A DNA stretch of 38,247 nucleotides from Chitinophaga pinensis (GCA_945860705.1 CAMART010000009.1:1-38247), one strand, 5' to 3'; shown: positions 8,248 through 16,871, counted from the first letter of the stretch. Made by a program: numbers and translations. Notes: generated by a model not told the origin, from the sequence alone.

Positions 8248-9006
8248 TTAATTATAGTAGAATTGTTCTACTTTTTCTTTTCTATAAGCAGGGATGATCC
8301 AACCTACTTTTATGGCCGCCATTCCATCTATTCTACTTTTCTTATCAGGAGCGTTTATATCAAATTGCCAAGGTCTATATCCTTTTGTAAATCCTTCATG
8401 AAATTCTATACCTACATAAAAATTGATATATTTTTTAGGGTCTAAATACATGTATCCAATAAACTGACTAAGATAAAATCCACCAGTAAGTCTATCATAG
8501 CCTTTACGATATGTTTTATCTAGTTGGGGCATTTGTTTCACATTTGAATTGATAGTGATTTTATGTTGCATGTATCCCAATCCAAGTTTAAATAATAAGC
8601 CACTATTAGGATTTGGTTTTTTGAAAGATACCAATCTACCAAACTCCAATCCGGTTTTCCATCCTCTTTCATAAAGTAATACATCTACAGGTACACCATC
8701 AGTATTGATGATAAAACCATCACTTGTTCTTATAGCAGCTATCACATCCCCTTTTACTTTATTGCCAAATAAAAAACCACCACTAACTCCTATTGTCCAA
8801 TTTTTTAGTTTATAATCAAAACCGGCACCAACCATATTACTAAAACCAAACCTAGAGGCCATATTTGCAAAAGGCATTTGAGCTTGATAATTTAAGTGAA
8901 TAAGCAATGCATTTGCTTTATCCTTTCGCAAATTCATTTGAGAGAATAATTGAATTGGCAAAAGCGCAATAATTAATATTAGTATTGATAAAATGATACG
9001 TTTCAT
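8248..9006 (-). CDS. Outer-membrane beta-barrel-like protein, first gene of the waaA operon
   Basis: 252 residues, family not recognised. A signal peptide runs to about residue 22 (LPIQLFSQ). The rest alternates polar and aromatic residues in short strands (AGFDYKLKNWTIGVSGGFLFG, LLFKLGLGYMQHKI, FIGYMYLD, FYVGIEFHEGF), typical of a small outer-membrane barrel. The ATG at 9004-9006 lies exactly four bases after a TACTTTTG promoter element, so the mRNA is probably leaderless. It may serve lipopolysaccharide or envelope assembly, judging only from its link to waaA. Confidence 0.75.
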   Translation of the reverse strand: MKRIILSILILIIALLPIQLFSQMNLRKDKANALLIHLNYQAQMPFANMASRFGFSNMVGAGFDYKLKNWTIGVSGGFLFGNKVKGDVIAAIRTSDGFIINTDGVPVDVLLYERGWKTGLEFGRLVSFKKPNPNSGLLFKLGLGYMQHKITINSNVKQMPQLDKTYRKGYDRLTGGFYLSQFIGYMYLDPKKYINFYVGIEFHEGFTKGYRPWQFDINAPDKKSRIDGMAAIKVGWIIPAYRKEKVEQFYYN

Positions 9007-9010
9007 ATAA

Positions 9011-9040
9011 CAAAAGTACTAAATAATGATAGCTTTCAAA
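9011..9040 (-). promoter_or_regulatory. Promoter of the barrel-waaA operon (TTTG-N18-TACTTTTG)
   Basis: On the minus strand TACTTTTG (9018 to 9011) is preceded by TTTG (9040 to 9037) with 18 bases between them. Four bases separate it from the ATG. It is back to back with the promoter of the methyltransferase at 9148. Confidence 0.65.
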
Positions 9041-9135
9041 TATAGATATGTCATACAATTGTTAAAAAATAATTTTTAGATGTTATATATAGTCATGTTA
9101 GGTATATTTTACAACTTACTTATCTCATTCATTCG

Positions 9136-9143
9136 TACTTTTG
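9136..9143 (+). promoter_or_regulatory. -7 element TACTTTTG of the rlmI-like gene
   Basis: Matches TAnnTTTG and lies four bases before the ATG at 9148, predicting a leaderless transcript. No clear -33 TTTG was seen. Confidence 0.55.
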
Positions 9144-9147
9144 CAGT

Positions 9148-10341
9148 ATGAGTATAGTTACAATAGACAACTTATATTTAAAAAAAGGGAAAGAAAAATC
9201 TTTAAATAGATTGCATCCTTGGGTTTTTTCAGGTGCACTTCAATCAGTACCTAGTACATGTAAAGAAGGTGATATGGTAAAATTATTTGATTCAGAAAAT
9301 AATTTTATTGCATTCGGACATTATCAAAACAGCTCATTGGCTATTAGAATATTTACATTTATAGAAGAAGAAATCAATCAAGATTTTTGGCAAAAAAGAA
9401 TTGCACAAGCAATTAATATTAGAAAAAAAATTGGTTTAATAAATAATGAACATACCAATTGTTTTCGATTGGTGCATGGAGAAGGGGATGACTTACCTGG
9501 ATTAATAATCGATTTTTATAATGGTATAGCTGTGATACAATGCCATAGTGTAGGTATGTATCTGATAAAAGAAATTATTGCTCAGGTTCTAAAAAATGAA
9601 TTAGGGGATAGTTTAATAGCAGTATATAATAAAAGCGAGGGCACATTACCATTCAAAGGAGGTGTAGAAGCCAAAAATGAATTTTTGTATGGCTCACAAA
9701 CTCAAATAGATGTAATAGAAAATGATGTGAAATTTTCTATCGATATAGTAGAAGGACAAAAGACAGGCTTTTTTATAGATCAAAGAGAGAACAGAGAGCT
9801 TCTTGCAAAATATAGTAAAGATAAAAAAGTATTGAATACGTTTTGTTATTCTGGTGGTTTTTCTATTTATGCAAATAAGGCTGGTGCTTCATTGGTACAT
9901 AGTGTAGATAGTTCTGCTAAAGCTATTGCACTTACAGAAAATAATTATAAGCTCAATTTTTCAGAAAAAATAAATCATGAATCTTATACCGAAGATGTAA
10001 TGAGTTATTTGAATAATATGACAGAAACCTATGATGTAATAGTACTAGATCCTCCTGCATATGCAAAACATAATAGTGCACTCGATAATGCACTGAAAGG
10101 CTACACTAGATTGAATAGAAAGGCTATGGAAAAAATTGCAAGCGGTGGTATATTATTTACTTTTTCTTGCTCGCAAGTAGTGACTAAAGAAGATTTTAAA
10201 AGAGCGATATTCACAGCGTCACTTCAAAGTGGCAGAAATGTAAAAATACTTCATCAACTTCATCAACCTGCCGACCATCCTATTTCTATTTTTCACCCAG
10301 AAGGAGAGTATTTAAAAGGACTGGTTTTGTATGTGGAGTAG
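9148..10341 (+). CDS. rlmI: Class I SAM-dependent rRNA methyltransferase (RlmI/YccW-like)
   Basis: 397 residues, typical for the RlmI family, whose E. coli member makes m5C1962 in 23S rRNA. An N-terminal PUA domain covers about residues 1-80 (RLHPWVFSGALQS, GHYQNSSLAIRI). The EEHE-like middle domain contains RLVHGEGDDLPGLIIDFY, and GQKTGFFIDQRENR precedes the Rossmann fold. SAM-binding motif I is VLNTFCYSGGFSIYA, motif IV is VIVLDPPAYAK, and FSCSQVV carries the candidate catalytic cysteine. The exact target base is inferred from family membership. The gene stands alone, divergent from the barrel-waaA operon, and its stop overlaps the start of a repeat tract at 10341. Confidence 0.88.
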   Translation: MSIVTIDNLYLKKGKEKSLNRLHPWVFSGALQSVPSTCKEGDMVKLFDSENNFIAFGHYQNSSLAIRIFTFIEEEINQDFWQKRIAQAINIRKKIGLINNEHTNCFRLVHGEGDDLPGLIIDFYNGIAVIQCHSVGMYLIKEIIAQVLKNELGDSLIAVYNKSEGTLPFKGGVEAKNEFLYGSQTQIDVIENDVKFSIDIVEGQKTGFFIDQRENRELLAKYSKDKKVLNTFCYSGGFSIYANKAGASLVHSVDSSAKAIALTENNYKLNFSEKINHESYTEDVMSYLNNMTETYDVIVLDPPAYAKHNSALDNALKGYTRLNRKAMEKIASGGILFTFSCSQVVTKEDFKRAIFTASLQSGRNVKILHQLHQPADHPISIFHPEGEYLKGLVLYVE

Positions 10342-10375
10342 AGCCAAGATTATAGAACCAAGAGCCAAGATTATT
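10341..10375 (+). repeat. Left degenerate repeat of the four-helix-bundle insert
   Basis: Purine-rich tract with the unit (G)AGCCAAGATTAT / AGAACCAAG, beginning at the last base of the rlmI stop codon. Bases 10346-10369 match the reverse complement of 10958-10981 at about 21 of 24 positions, so it is inverted relative to the tract downstream of the small gene. Confidence 0.65.
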
Positions 10376-10437
10376 AAATAAAGTAATAGTGAAATTATAA
10401 ATGATTCTAAATTAATAAATAAAAATCCATATTTATT

Positions 10438-10797
10438 ATGCATAATTATAAGAATATATTGTCATGGCAAAAGTCAATGATTTTAGTAAAAGAAATTTAT
10501 TTGACTATTGAAAAATTGCCTGATGATGAAAAATATGGGTTGATTTCTCAAATTAAAAGAAGTGCTATATCTATACCATCAAATATTGCTGAAGGAAGTG
10601 GGAGAAGTTCTAAAAAAGATTTTAAAAGATTCTTAGAAATTGCTTTATCTTCATCTTTTGAATTAGAAAATCAATTGCTATTATGTATAGAGCTCAACTA
10701 TTTTAAATTGACAGATGTAAATTCATTAATGATTAATTTAACAGAAATTCAAAAACTAATATTTGGATTAATAAACTCAATGAAAAATGAATTATAG
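10438..10797 (+). CDS. Four-helix-bundle protein (23S rRNA IVS / S23-like family)
   Basis: 119 residues, normal for the TIGR02436 / S23 family. Diagnostic segments are present: SWQKSMILVKEIY in helix 1, LPDDEKYGLISQIKRSAISIPSNIAEGSGR across helices 1-2 (given here as two adjoining blocks of the family signature), KDFKRFLEIALSSSFELENQL in helix 3, and a C-terminal helix ending LINSMKNEL. Some relatives are encoded inside 23S rRNA intervening sequences, and diversity-generating retroelement Avd proteins share the fold. No rRNA gene or reverse transcriptase is present here. The molecular role is unknown. The gene is bracketed by inverted degenerate repeats (10341-10375 and 10831-10985). Confidence 0.9.
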   Translation: MHNYKNILSWQKSMILVKEIYLTIEKLPDDEKYGLISQIKRSAISIPSNIAEGSGRSSKKDFKRFLEIALSSSFELENQLLLCIELNYFKLTDVNSLMINLTEIQKLIFGLINSMKNEL

Positions 10798-10830
10798 CAT
10801 GAATAATATTATTGTTTTTGATAATGATAT

Positions 10831-10985
10831 TTTGGCTCTAGGCTCTTTTCATTTAGTTCTTAGTTCTAGGCTACGTGTTTCTAGCTATTTGTTTTTTGGT
10901 TCTAAATACTTGTTTCTTACTACTAGTTGCTTGTTTCTTGTTTCAAAATACTTGGTTCTTGACTCTTGGTTCTTATTTCTTTTCC
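10831..10985 (+). repeat. Right degenerate repeat tract of the four-helix-bundle insert
   Basis: About 155 bases of imperfect tandem units of the form (C/T)TTGGTTCTT, TTAGTTCT, TTGTTTCTTG and CTTGACTCTTGG, strongly pyrimidine- and T-biased on this strand and poor in A. It ends just before the rlmB leader. An open frame of 68 codons across it is a low-complexity by-product of the repeat, not a gene. Confidence 0.75.
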
Positions 10986-11005
10986 CACACTAATAAAATA
11001 AAAAA

Positions 11006-11776
11006 ATGAAAGATAAAGACGTAAAAATAATATATGGTAGACAGCCAATTTTAGAAGCTTTGAAAGCAGATGTAAAGTTTGATAAACTCATAGTGTCTCA
11101 AGATGCTAAAGGTGAGGTAATCACTGAAATAAAAAAATTAGCCTCTGAAAATAACATGTATATTCAAGTAGTTCAAGAAAGTACTATCATGAATATACTT
11201 TCTAAATACAAAATCAATAAAGCAGTCAATCATCAAAGTATTATTGGTTTCACAGCGCTTATTGAGTATCAAAAACTAGAAGATATTTTGCCTCATATCT
11301 ATGAAAAAGGAGAGACGCCACTTATAGTAATTCTTGATGGAGTCACTGATGTAGGAAATTTTGGTGCAATAGTACGAAGTGCACTTTGTATGGGTGCTCA
11401 TGCTGTGGTTACTTCATTTAGCAATAGCGCACAAATCAACCAAATAGCTATGAAAGCAAGTGCAGGAGCACTCAATAAAATTCCAATTTGTAAAGAGTTT
11501 TCATTGCGCAGAGCTGTCGAGTTTTTAAAATATAATGGACTTCAAATACTGGCTACTCATGTAGAAAATGGGGTATATATCAGCAATGCAAAATTTACTG
11601 ACCCATGTGCTATCATTATTGGTTCAGAAGACCATGGAGTATCTGCAGAACTTTTAGAAAAATGTCATCACAAAATCCATATTCCGATGACAGCCAATTT
11701 TGATTCGCTCAATGTATCCGTTAGTGCGGGTATAGTATTATACGAAGCTATGAAACAAAGAAAAGGATTGAAATAA
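11006..11776 (+). CDS. rlmB: 23S rRNA (guanosine-2'-O)-methyltransferase, SpoU family
   Basis: SPOUT-class enzyme that in E. coli methylates G2251 in the peptidyl-transferase P loop. 256 residues, normal length. The N-terminal substrate-binding domain has YGRQPILEALKA. The knotted catalytic domain shows motif 1 (LDGVTDVGNFGAIVRSA), motif 2 (IIGSEDHGVSAELLEKC) and motif 3 (IPMTANFDSLNVSVSAGIVL). It follows the pyrimidine repeat tract, and its ATG is preceded only by an A-rich leader. The next gene starts 44 bases after the stop with its own promoter element. Confidence 0.94.
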   Translation: MKDKDVKIIYGRQPILEALKADVKFDKLIVSQDAKGEVITEIKKLASENNMYIQVVQESTIMNILSKYKINKAVNHQSIIGFTALIEYQKLEDILPHIYEKGETPLIVILDGVTDVGNFGAIVRSALCMGAHAVVTSFSNSAQINQIAMKASAGALNKIPICKEFSLRRAVEFLKYNGLQILATHVENGVYISNAKFTDPCAIIIGSEDHGVSAELLEKCHHKIHIPMTANFDSLNVSVSAGIVLYEAMKQRKGLK

Positions 11777-11808
11777 ATCTTCATATTCATTTTCTCTAAA
11801 ATATCTCC

Positions 11809-11816
11809 TAACTTTG
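11809..11816 (+). promoter_or_regulatory. -7 element TAACTTTG of the aminotransferase gene
   Basis: Fits TAnnTTTG and lies four bases upstream of the ATG at 11821, predicting a leaderless mRNA. Confidence 0.55.
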
Positions 11817-11820
11817 TGCC

Positions 11821-13020
11821 ATGCCAAAAATAAGTAATAGAGGAAATAAAATGCCGGCTTCTCCCATCAGAAAGCTCGTGCCATACGCTGAAGCAGCTAA
11901 AAAAAGAGGCACTAAGGTATATCATCTAAATATTGGTCAGCCCGATATTAAGACACCAGAAGTGGCTATCAATGCAGTAAAAAATGCAGATTTGAAAATA
12001 CTTGAATATAGTCACAGTGCAGGTAATGAGAGTTATAGAAAAAAACTAGCAGCCTATTACACCAAACATGGTATCGCTGTAACTCAAGATGAATTGATGA
12101 TCACTGTTGGTGGGTCTGAAGCTATTCAGTTTGCGCTATGTTCTTGTATGGATGCAGGTGACGAAGTTATTATTCCAGAGCCTTTTTATGCCAACTATAA
12201 TGGATTTGCCACTGCAGGCGATATAGTTGTAAAACCAATTACTACAAAAATAGAAAACTCTTTTGCTTTGCCTCCAATAGAGGAATTTGAAAAATTGATT
12301 ACTTCAAAAACAAAAGCAATCATTATTTGTAATCCGAATAATCCAACTGGATATCTCTATACTAATGAAGAGCTCGAACAATTGAGGAAAATTGTTTTGA
12401 AATATGATTTGTATCTTTTTGCAGATGAGGTATATAGAGAGTTTTGCTATGATGGTAAAAAACATACATCTATATTAAACCTAGAAGGTCTAGAACAAAA
12501 TGCGGTAGTTGTAGATAGTATTTCAAAAAGATTTAGTGCATGTGGTGCTCGTATCGGATGCATGATTACTAGAAATAAAGATTTGATTAATACTGCTATG
12601 AAATTTGCCCAAGCTAGACTGAGCCCTCCATCTTTGGGGCAGATAGCTGGCGAAGCGGCTCTAGATACTGATGAAAATTATTTTAAAGAAGTGTATAATG
12701 AATATATTTCTCGTAGAAATAATATAGTAGAAAAATTGAATCAAATACCTGGTGTACTCTGTCCAAACCCAGGCGGTGCTTTTTACGCAATGGTAAGACT
12801 CCCAGTAAAAGATTCGGATCATTTTTGTCAATGGTTGCTCGAAGAATTTGAGCATAACCACAAAACGGTGATGCTGGCTCCAGGAAGTGGATTTTATAAT
12901 ACTCCAGGATTAGGCAAAAATGAGGCTAGAGTTGCTTATGTGCTCAATAATCAAGATATAGATGAGGCAGTAAATTGCCTAAAATTTGCTTTAGAAGCAT
13001 ATAAAAAGATAGAAAAATAG
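11821..13020 (+). CDS. PLP-dependent class I/II aminotransferase (aspartate aminotransferase-like)
   Basis: 399 residues, fold type I. Visible marks are YHLNIGQPDIKTP near the N-terminus, GGSEAIQFALCS (PLP phosphate region), NPNNPTGYLYT (cofactor contact), FADEVYREFCYDG (PLP pyridine Asp) and the Schiff-base lysine at about K236 in SISKRFSACGARIG. The C-terminal Arg that binds the substrate carboxylate is in ARVAYVLN. The group includes aspartate, aromatic and alanine aminotransferases, and the sequence alone does not settle the donor. It appears to be transcribed on its own from the element at 11809. Confidence 0.92.
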   Translation: MPKISNRGNKMPASPIRKLVPYAEAAKKRGTKVYHLNIGQPDIKTPEVAINAVKNADLKILEYSHSAGNESYRKKLAAYYTKHGIAVTQDELMITVGGSEAIQFALCSCMDAGDEVIIPEPFYANYNGFATAGDIVVKPITTKIENSFALPPIEEFEKLITSKTKAIIICNPNNPTGYLYTNEELEQLRKIVLKYDLYLFADEVYREFCYDGKKHTSILNLEGLEQNAVVVDSISKRFSACGARIGCMITRNKDLINTAMKFAQARLSPPSLGQIAGEAALDTDENYFKEVYNEYISRRNNIVEKLNQIPGVLCPNPGGAFYAMVRLPVKDSDHFCQWLLEEFEHNHKTVMLAPGSGFYNTPGLGKNEARVAYVLNNQDIDEAVNCLKFALEAYKKIEK

Positions 13021-13030
13021 TATTTTGCTA

Positions 13031-13059
13031 TTGATTTTTATATAAAAGTCGTATCTTTG
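13031..13059 (+). promoter_or_regulatory. rpmE2 promoter (TTG-N18-TATCTTTG)
   Basis: TTG at 13031-13033 and TATCTTTG at 13052-13059 with 18 bases between. This leaves a leader of about 55 bases before the ATG at 13117. Confidence 0.65.
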
Positions 13060-13078
13060 CCATCCGATTTTAAAAACA

Positions 13079-13096
13079 GTACGGCCAAATCCGTAC
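13079..13096 (+). promoter_or_regulatory. Hairpin in the rpmE2 leader
   Basis: GTACGG (13079-13084) pairs with CCGTAC (13091-13096) across the loop CCAAAT, about 20 bases before the ATG and inside the predicted 5' UTR. It is among the most GC-rich stretches locally. Ribosomal proteins often bind their own leaders, so an autoregulatory role is possible but unproven. Confidence 0.4.
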
Positions 13097-13116
13097 ATTA
13101 AACATAAAAAAATATA

Positions 13117-13362
13117 ATGAAAAAAGACATTCATCCAACTAGTTACAGAACTGTAGTATTTAGAGATATATCTAATGATACTATGTGGTTAGGTAAATCT
13201 TGTGCTAATAGCAAAGAAAACATCGAGTTTGAAGGAGCTGAATATCCAGTAATCAAAGTGGAGATTTCTAGTACTTCTCATCCATTCTTCACAGGTAAAC
13301 ACAAATTTGTAGATACTGCAGGTAGAATCGAGAAATTTGCTAAGAGATACGCAAAAAAATAA
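13117..13362 (+). CDS. rpmE2: 50S ribosomal protein L31, type B
   Basis: 81 residues, a component of the central protuberance of the large subunit. The sequence starts [17 protein letters not shown] and contains [20 protein letters not shown], the hallmark of the L31 type B form. The paired CxxC zinc ligands of type A L31 are absent, and only one Cys (about residue 29) is present, so this is the zinc-independent form. It has its own promoter, a hairpin-bearing leader and a strong terminator, so it is monocistronic. Confidence 0.97.
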   Translation: MKKDIHPTSYRTVVFRDISNDTMWLGKSCANSKENIEFEGAEYPVIKVEISSTSHPFFTGKHKFVDTAGRIEKFAKRYAKK

Positions 13363-13390
13363 TTTTTTGTTCAAGTTAATAATAGTATAA

Positions 13391-13421
13391 AGGTTGTTAG
13401 AATTTCTAACAACCTTTTTTT
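13391..13421 (+). terminator. Intrinsic terminator of rpmE2
   Basis: Twelve-base perfect arms AGGTTGTTAGAA (13391-13402) and TTCTAACAACCT (13404-13415), run straight into a T-tract. It lies 28 bases after the rpmE2 stop. Confidence 0.9.
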
Positions 13422-13466
13422 ATGATTTTTTTTATATCTTAGTGTCACACCAATTCACCATTTTTT

Positions 13467-15911
13467 ATGAAAAAATATTTTTTCATTAGTCTTGTTATAT
13501 TGTTTCATTCGTTATCTTTTTCCCAAAATCTTACTCAAACTATACGCGGTACTATAGTAGATAAAGAAACTCAATTGCCTATTGAGTTTTCTACAGTACT
13601 CATTTATAAAGATTCTACGTTGCTCAAATCTGCATCAAGTGATGCACAAGGTCAGTTTGTATGTAAAGGAATACCTGTAGGAAGAGTAAAACTCATGGCT
13701 TCTTTTGTAGGATATAAGAAAATGGTGATGCAAAATATTATAGTGAGTTCATCAAAAGAAATAATATTACAAATAGAATTGGAGTCATCAGTTCTCAATG
13801 AAATAAATGTAAGTGCCAATAAAAAACATGAATCTATCAATGAAATGGCTTTGATTAGTTCACATGTATTCACAGTGGAAGAAACTCAAAGGTATGCAGG
13901 AAGTAGAGGAGATCCTGCTCGTATGGCTACCAATTTTGCTGGTGTAAACGGTACCGATGATTCTAGAAATGATATAGTGATTCGTGGTAATTCACCCTTT
14001 GGTGTTTTATATAGATTAGAAAATGTAAATATTCCAAACCCAACTCACTTTGCAGTAGCAGGAAGTACAGGAGGCCCTGTAGGTATGCTATGCAATAGAA
14101 TGCTTGCCAATAGCGATTTTATGACTGGAGCTTTTGCAGCTGAGTATGGCAATGCCAATGCAGGTGTTTTTGATTTGAGATATAAAAATGGAAATGATAA
14201 AAATTATGAAGGTACTTTTCAGTTTGGAGCATTGGGTGCTGAAGCATATTTAGAAGGTCCTATAAGTAAGAAAAATAAATCATCTTTTGTATTTAATTAT
14301 AGATATGCAACTCTTCAAATGCTTGTGGCTATGGGAATAGATATTGGTACCAAAGAGATTCCAAAATATCAAGATTTTCAATTTAAGCTTAATTTTCCTC
14401 AGAAAAAAGGAGGGTCTATAAGTATTTTTGGATTAGGTGGTTTAGCAAATGTAAACCTAAATACGAGTAAACAAAAAACACCTACTGAAAGAGAAATATA
14501 TAGTACAAAAGATCAGGATGAGCAGTTTAGAACAAGAATGGGTGTAGTAGGGCTGAGTTATACAAGGCCTGTCAATGAGAAAACTTTCGCTAAAATGACT
14601 TTTGCTGTGAGTACACAATATCTACAAAATCAATTTCAGCGAGTAGTGCGACACATAGATTCTAGCATCAATGAATATGTAGTAGATAGTATGTATGACA
14701 AGATGTATTATCGGTTTCAAGAAACTAAAATCACTGGTTCGTTTTTCAGAAATACAAAAGTAAATAGCAATATGAGTATCAGATATGGACTAATTACAGA
14801 TGCATATTTGTTTACGTTTATAGATAGTAATTTTAATGAAAATACAAATACATGGACCAAAAGATATCAAACAAAAAATGCGCTGCATTATTTATTTCAG
14901 CCATATTTACAAACAAAAATTAATATGAGTTCGCGTTTGAGTATGACGGCGGGCATTCATATTCAGTGGTTTACGCTCAATAATTCTTGGTCATTGGAGC
15001 CAAGAGCTAGTTTTAAATATCAAATAAGATCTAATCAGAATTTCACTATTGGATTTGGTATTCATAGTCAAATGCAACCGACATATATTTATTTTCAACA
15101 GAAGAAAATAGAAAATAAAGACAAATATTATTTGCCAAACAAAAACTTAGATTTTACTAGAGCATTGCACACAGTAGTAGGCTATGATATTACATTTAAA
15201 AAAGATGTACGCATAAAAGTGGAAGCCTATTATCAAAAACTAGATAATATACCTATTGATACTAATGCGAGTTCTTATAGTGTAATCAATGAAGGTTCTA
15301 GTTTTGATAGATTTTTTCCAAATAAATTAGTGAATAGAGGCTCTGCTAGAAACTATGGAATAGAGCTTACGGTCGAAAAGTTTTTTACTCACAATTGGTT
15401 TATCATGTTTAGTGGTTCATTGTTTGATTCAAAATATAGAGGTAGTGATGGAGTGCTGAGAAATACAAGTTTCAATAGCAAGTATGTAATGAATTTACTG
15501 GGAACAAAAGAGTTTCATTGGGGAAAGAAAAGAAAAAACATGGTAAGTATTGGTGGTAAAATTACCTATGGAGGAGGAAGAGTATATTCTCCATATGATG
15601 CTACTGCATCATTACTCAATGATGAATTAACAATCATAGATGCAGAGAGAAACACTAAAATATTTCCAGATTATTTTAGATTTGATATGAAACTAAATTA
15701 TGTATTGAATACGAAAAAAAATATCACACATGAGATAGGTATAGATTTAGTAAATCTTACAGGACAAAAAAATGTTTTACGTCTTACCTATACAGGTGGT
15801 GTAGATCCAGTTAGACAAGTTAACCAGCTAGGCTTCTTGCCTTTGTTCTATTACAAATTAGATTTTTCTTTTGCAAAAAAAGAACCAACTTCTATTACAC
15901 CTATTTTTTAA
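13467..15911 (+). CDS. TonB-dependent outer-membrane receptor with CarboxypepD_reg-like domain
   Basis: 814 residues. The signal peptide ends HSLSFSQ (about 1-19). A carboxypeptidase-regulatory-like domain spans about 25-110 (IRGTIVDKETQLPIEFSTV, SSDAQGQFVCKGIPVG, LMASFVGYKK). The plug domain covers about 115-240 (NEINVSANKK, GDPARMATNFAGV, RNDIVIRGNSP). A 22-strand barrel should fill the rest, ending in an aromatic residue (TPIF). No SusD partner or TonB-box substrate clue lies nearby, so the ligand (siderophore, peptide or glycan) is unknown. xerD begins 6 bases downstream and may be co-transcribed by chance. Confidence 0.92.
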   Translation: MKKYFFISLVILFHSLSFSQNLTQTIRGTIVDKETQLPIEFSTVLIYKDSTLLKSASSDAQGQFVCKGIPVGRVKLMASFVGYKKMVMQNIIVSSSKEIILQIELESSVLNEINVSANKKHESINEMALISSHVFTVEETQRYAGSRGDPARMATNFAGVNGTDDSRNDIVIRGNSPFGVLYRLENVNIPNPTHFAVAGSTGGPVGMLCNRMLANSDFMTGAFAAEYGNANAGVFDLRYKNGNDKNYEGTFQFGALGAEAYLEGPISKKNKSSFVFNYRYATLQMLVAMGIDIGTKEIPKYQDFQFKLNFPQKKGGSISIFGLGGLANVNLNTSKQKTPTEREIYSTKDQDEQFRTRMGVVGLSYTRPVNEKTFAKMTFAVSTQYLQNQFQRVVRHIDSSINEYVVDSMYDKMYYRFQETKITGSFFRNTKVNSNMSIRYGLITDAYLFTFIDSNFNENTNTWTKRYQTKNALHYLFQPYLQTKINMSSRLSMTAGIHIQWFTLNNSWSLEPRASFKYQIRSNQNFTIGFGIHSQMQPTYIYFQQKKIENKDKYYLPNKNLDFTRALHTVVGYDITFKKDVRIKVEAYYQKLDNIPIDTNASSYSVINEGSSFDRFFPNKLVNRGSARNYGIELTVEKFFTHNWFIMFSGSLFDSKYRGSDGVLRNTSFNSKYVMNLLGTKEFHWGKKRKNMVSIGGKITYGGGRVYSPYDATASLLNDELTIIDAERNTKIFPDYFRFDMKLNYVLNTKKNITHEIGIDLVNLTGQKNVLRLTYTGGVDPVRQVNQLGFLPLFYYKLDFSFAKKEPTSITPIF

Positions 15912-15917
15912 TAGAGT

Positions 15918-16823
15918 ATGATGTGGAAACCATATATTTTAGGATACAAAAGTTATCTGCAATTAGAGAAATCGCTATCTGGCAATAGTATAGATGCATA
16001 TCTTCATGATGTAGAAAAACTGACTCAATTTTTATCGATAAAAAAAATAGAGAAATCTCCAAGAAATATTACGAGAGAAGATATAGAAGAATTTTTATCT
16101 TGGTTGTATGATTTAGGAATCAATGAGTTTTCGCAAGCCAGAATATTGAGTGGATTAAAATCATTTTTTAAATATTTATTATTGGAAGATGAGATTTCTA
16201 AAAGCCCAGTAGAGTTAGTAATGGGGCCAAAACTAAAACGTAAATTACCTGATACACTTTCATTTGAAGAAATACAAATATTGTTAGAATCTATTGATTT
16301 ATCTACACCAGAAGGGATGCGCAATAGAGCTATCATAGAAGTACTCTATAGTTGTGGACTTAGAGTAAGCGAATGTGTAGAATTGATGATTAGTAATTTG
16401 CATCTTGATGTAGAGTTTATAAGAGTGATAGGCAAAGGAAATAAAGAGCGACTAGTTCCAATAGGAAGTGATGCTATCAAGTATATTCATATGTATAAAG
16501 ATGAAATTCGTATTCATCAAAAAATAAAAAAACAAGATGAAGATATTTTGTTTTTAAATAAACGAGGCAGTAAGCTCAGTAGAGTGATGATTTTTTTGAT
16601 GATAAAAAAATACGCTAGAGAAGCAGGTATTCAAAAAAGTATTAGTCCACATACATTTCGACATTCTTTTGCAACACACTTATTAGAAGGTGGAGCAGAC
16701 TTGCGAGCTATCCAAGAAATGCTGGGTCACGAGAGCATTACTACTACCGAAATATATACGCATTTAGATAGAGATTTTCTACGAAGTACTATCATGCAAT
16801 ATCATCCAAGATATAAAAAATAA
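15918..16823 (+). CDS. xerD: Site-specific tyrosine recombinase XerD
   Basis: 301 residues, normal for XerC/D, which resolve chromosome dimers at dif with FtsK. A SAM-like N-terminal DNA-binding domain covers about 1-90. All catalytic residues are visible: R149 (CGLRVSE), K173 (GKGNKER), H245 and R248 (SPHTFRHSFATHLLEGGADL), H271 (LGHESITTT) and nucleophile Y280 (EIYTH). The C-terminal tail DRDFLRSTIMQYHPRYKK is XerD-like. The gene starts with two consecutive ATG codons. It is followed within 50 bases by the left palindrome of ATPase cassette A. It is a housekeeping gene in type and probably not part of that cassette. Confidence 0.92.
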   Translation: MMWKPYILGYKSYLQLEKSLSGNSIDAYLHDVEKLTQFLSIKKIEKSPRNITREDIEEFLSWLYDLGINEFSQARILSGLKSFFKYLLLEDEISKSPVELVMGPKLKRKLPDTLSFEEIQILLESIDLSTPEGMRNRAIIEVLYSCGLRVSECVELMISNLHLDVEFIRVIGKGNKERLVPIGSDAIKYIHMYKDEIRIHQKIKKQDEDILFLNKRGSKLSRVMIFLMIKKYAREAGIQKSISPHTFRHSFATHLLEGGADLRAIQEMLGHESITTTEIYTHLDRDFLRSTIMQYHPRYKK

Positions 16824-16871
16824 AAAATACTATATTTTTTATATTATTGAAAATCAAAATATTAAAATAAA

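Larger units (their letters stand above)
10341..10985 (+). mobile_element. Putative insert: four-helix-bundle gene bounded by inverted degenerate repeats
   Basis: A single small gene (10438-10797) sits between an AGCCAAG-type tract on the left and a CTTGGTTCTT-type tract on the right, in opposite orientations. The whole unit lies between rlmI and rlmB, two housekeeping rRNA methyltransferase genes. There is no transposase, so any mobility would need help in trans. The boundaries are approximate. Confidence 0.45.

Noticed and set aside
10438-10797. Avd component of a diversity-generating retroelement
   Set aside because: The fold family is shared, but no reverse transcriptase, template repeat or variable repeat lies nearby.
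10787-10993. 68-codon plus-strand open frame overlapping the end of the four-helix-bundle gene
   Set aside because: It is a translation of the degenerate CTTGGTTCTT tract, low in complexity (Leu/Phe/Ser/Tyr), with no homologous look and no start context.
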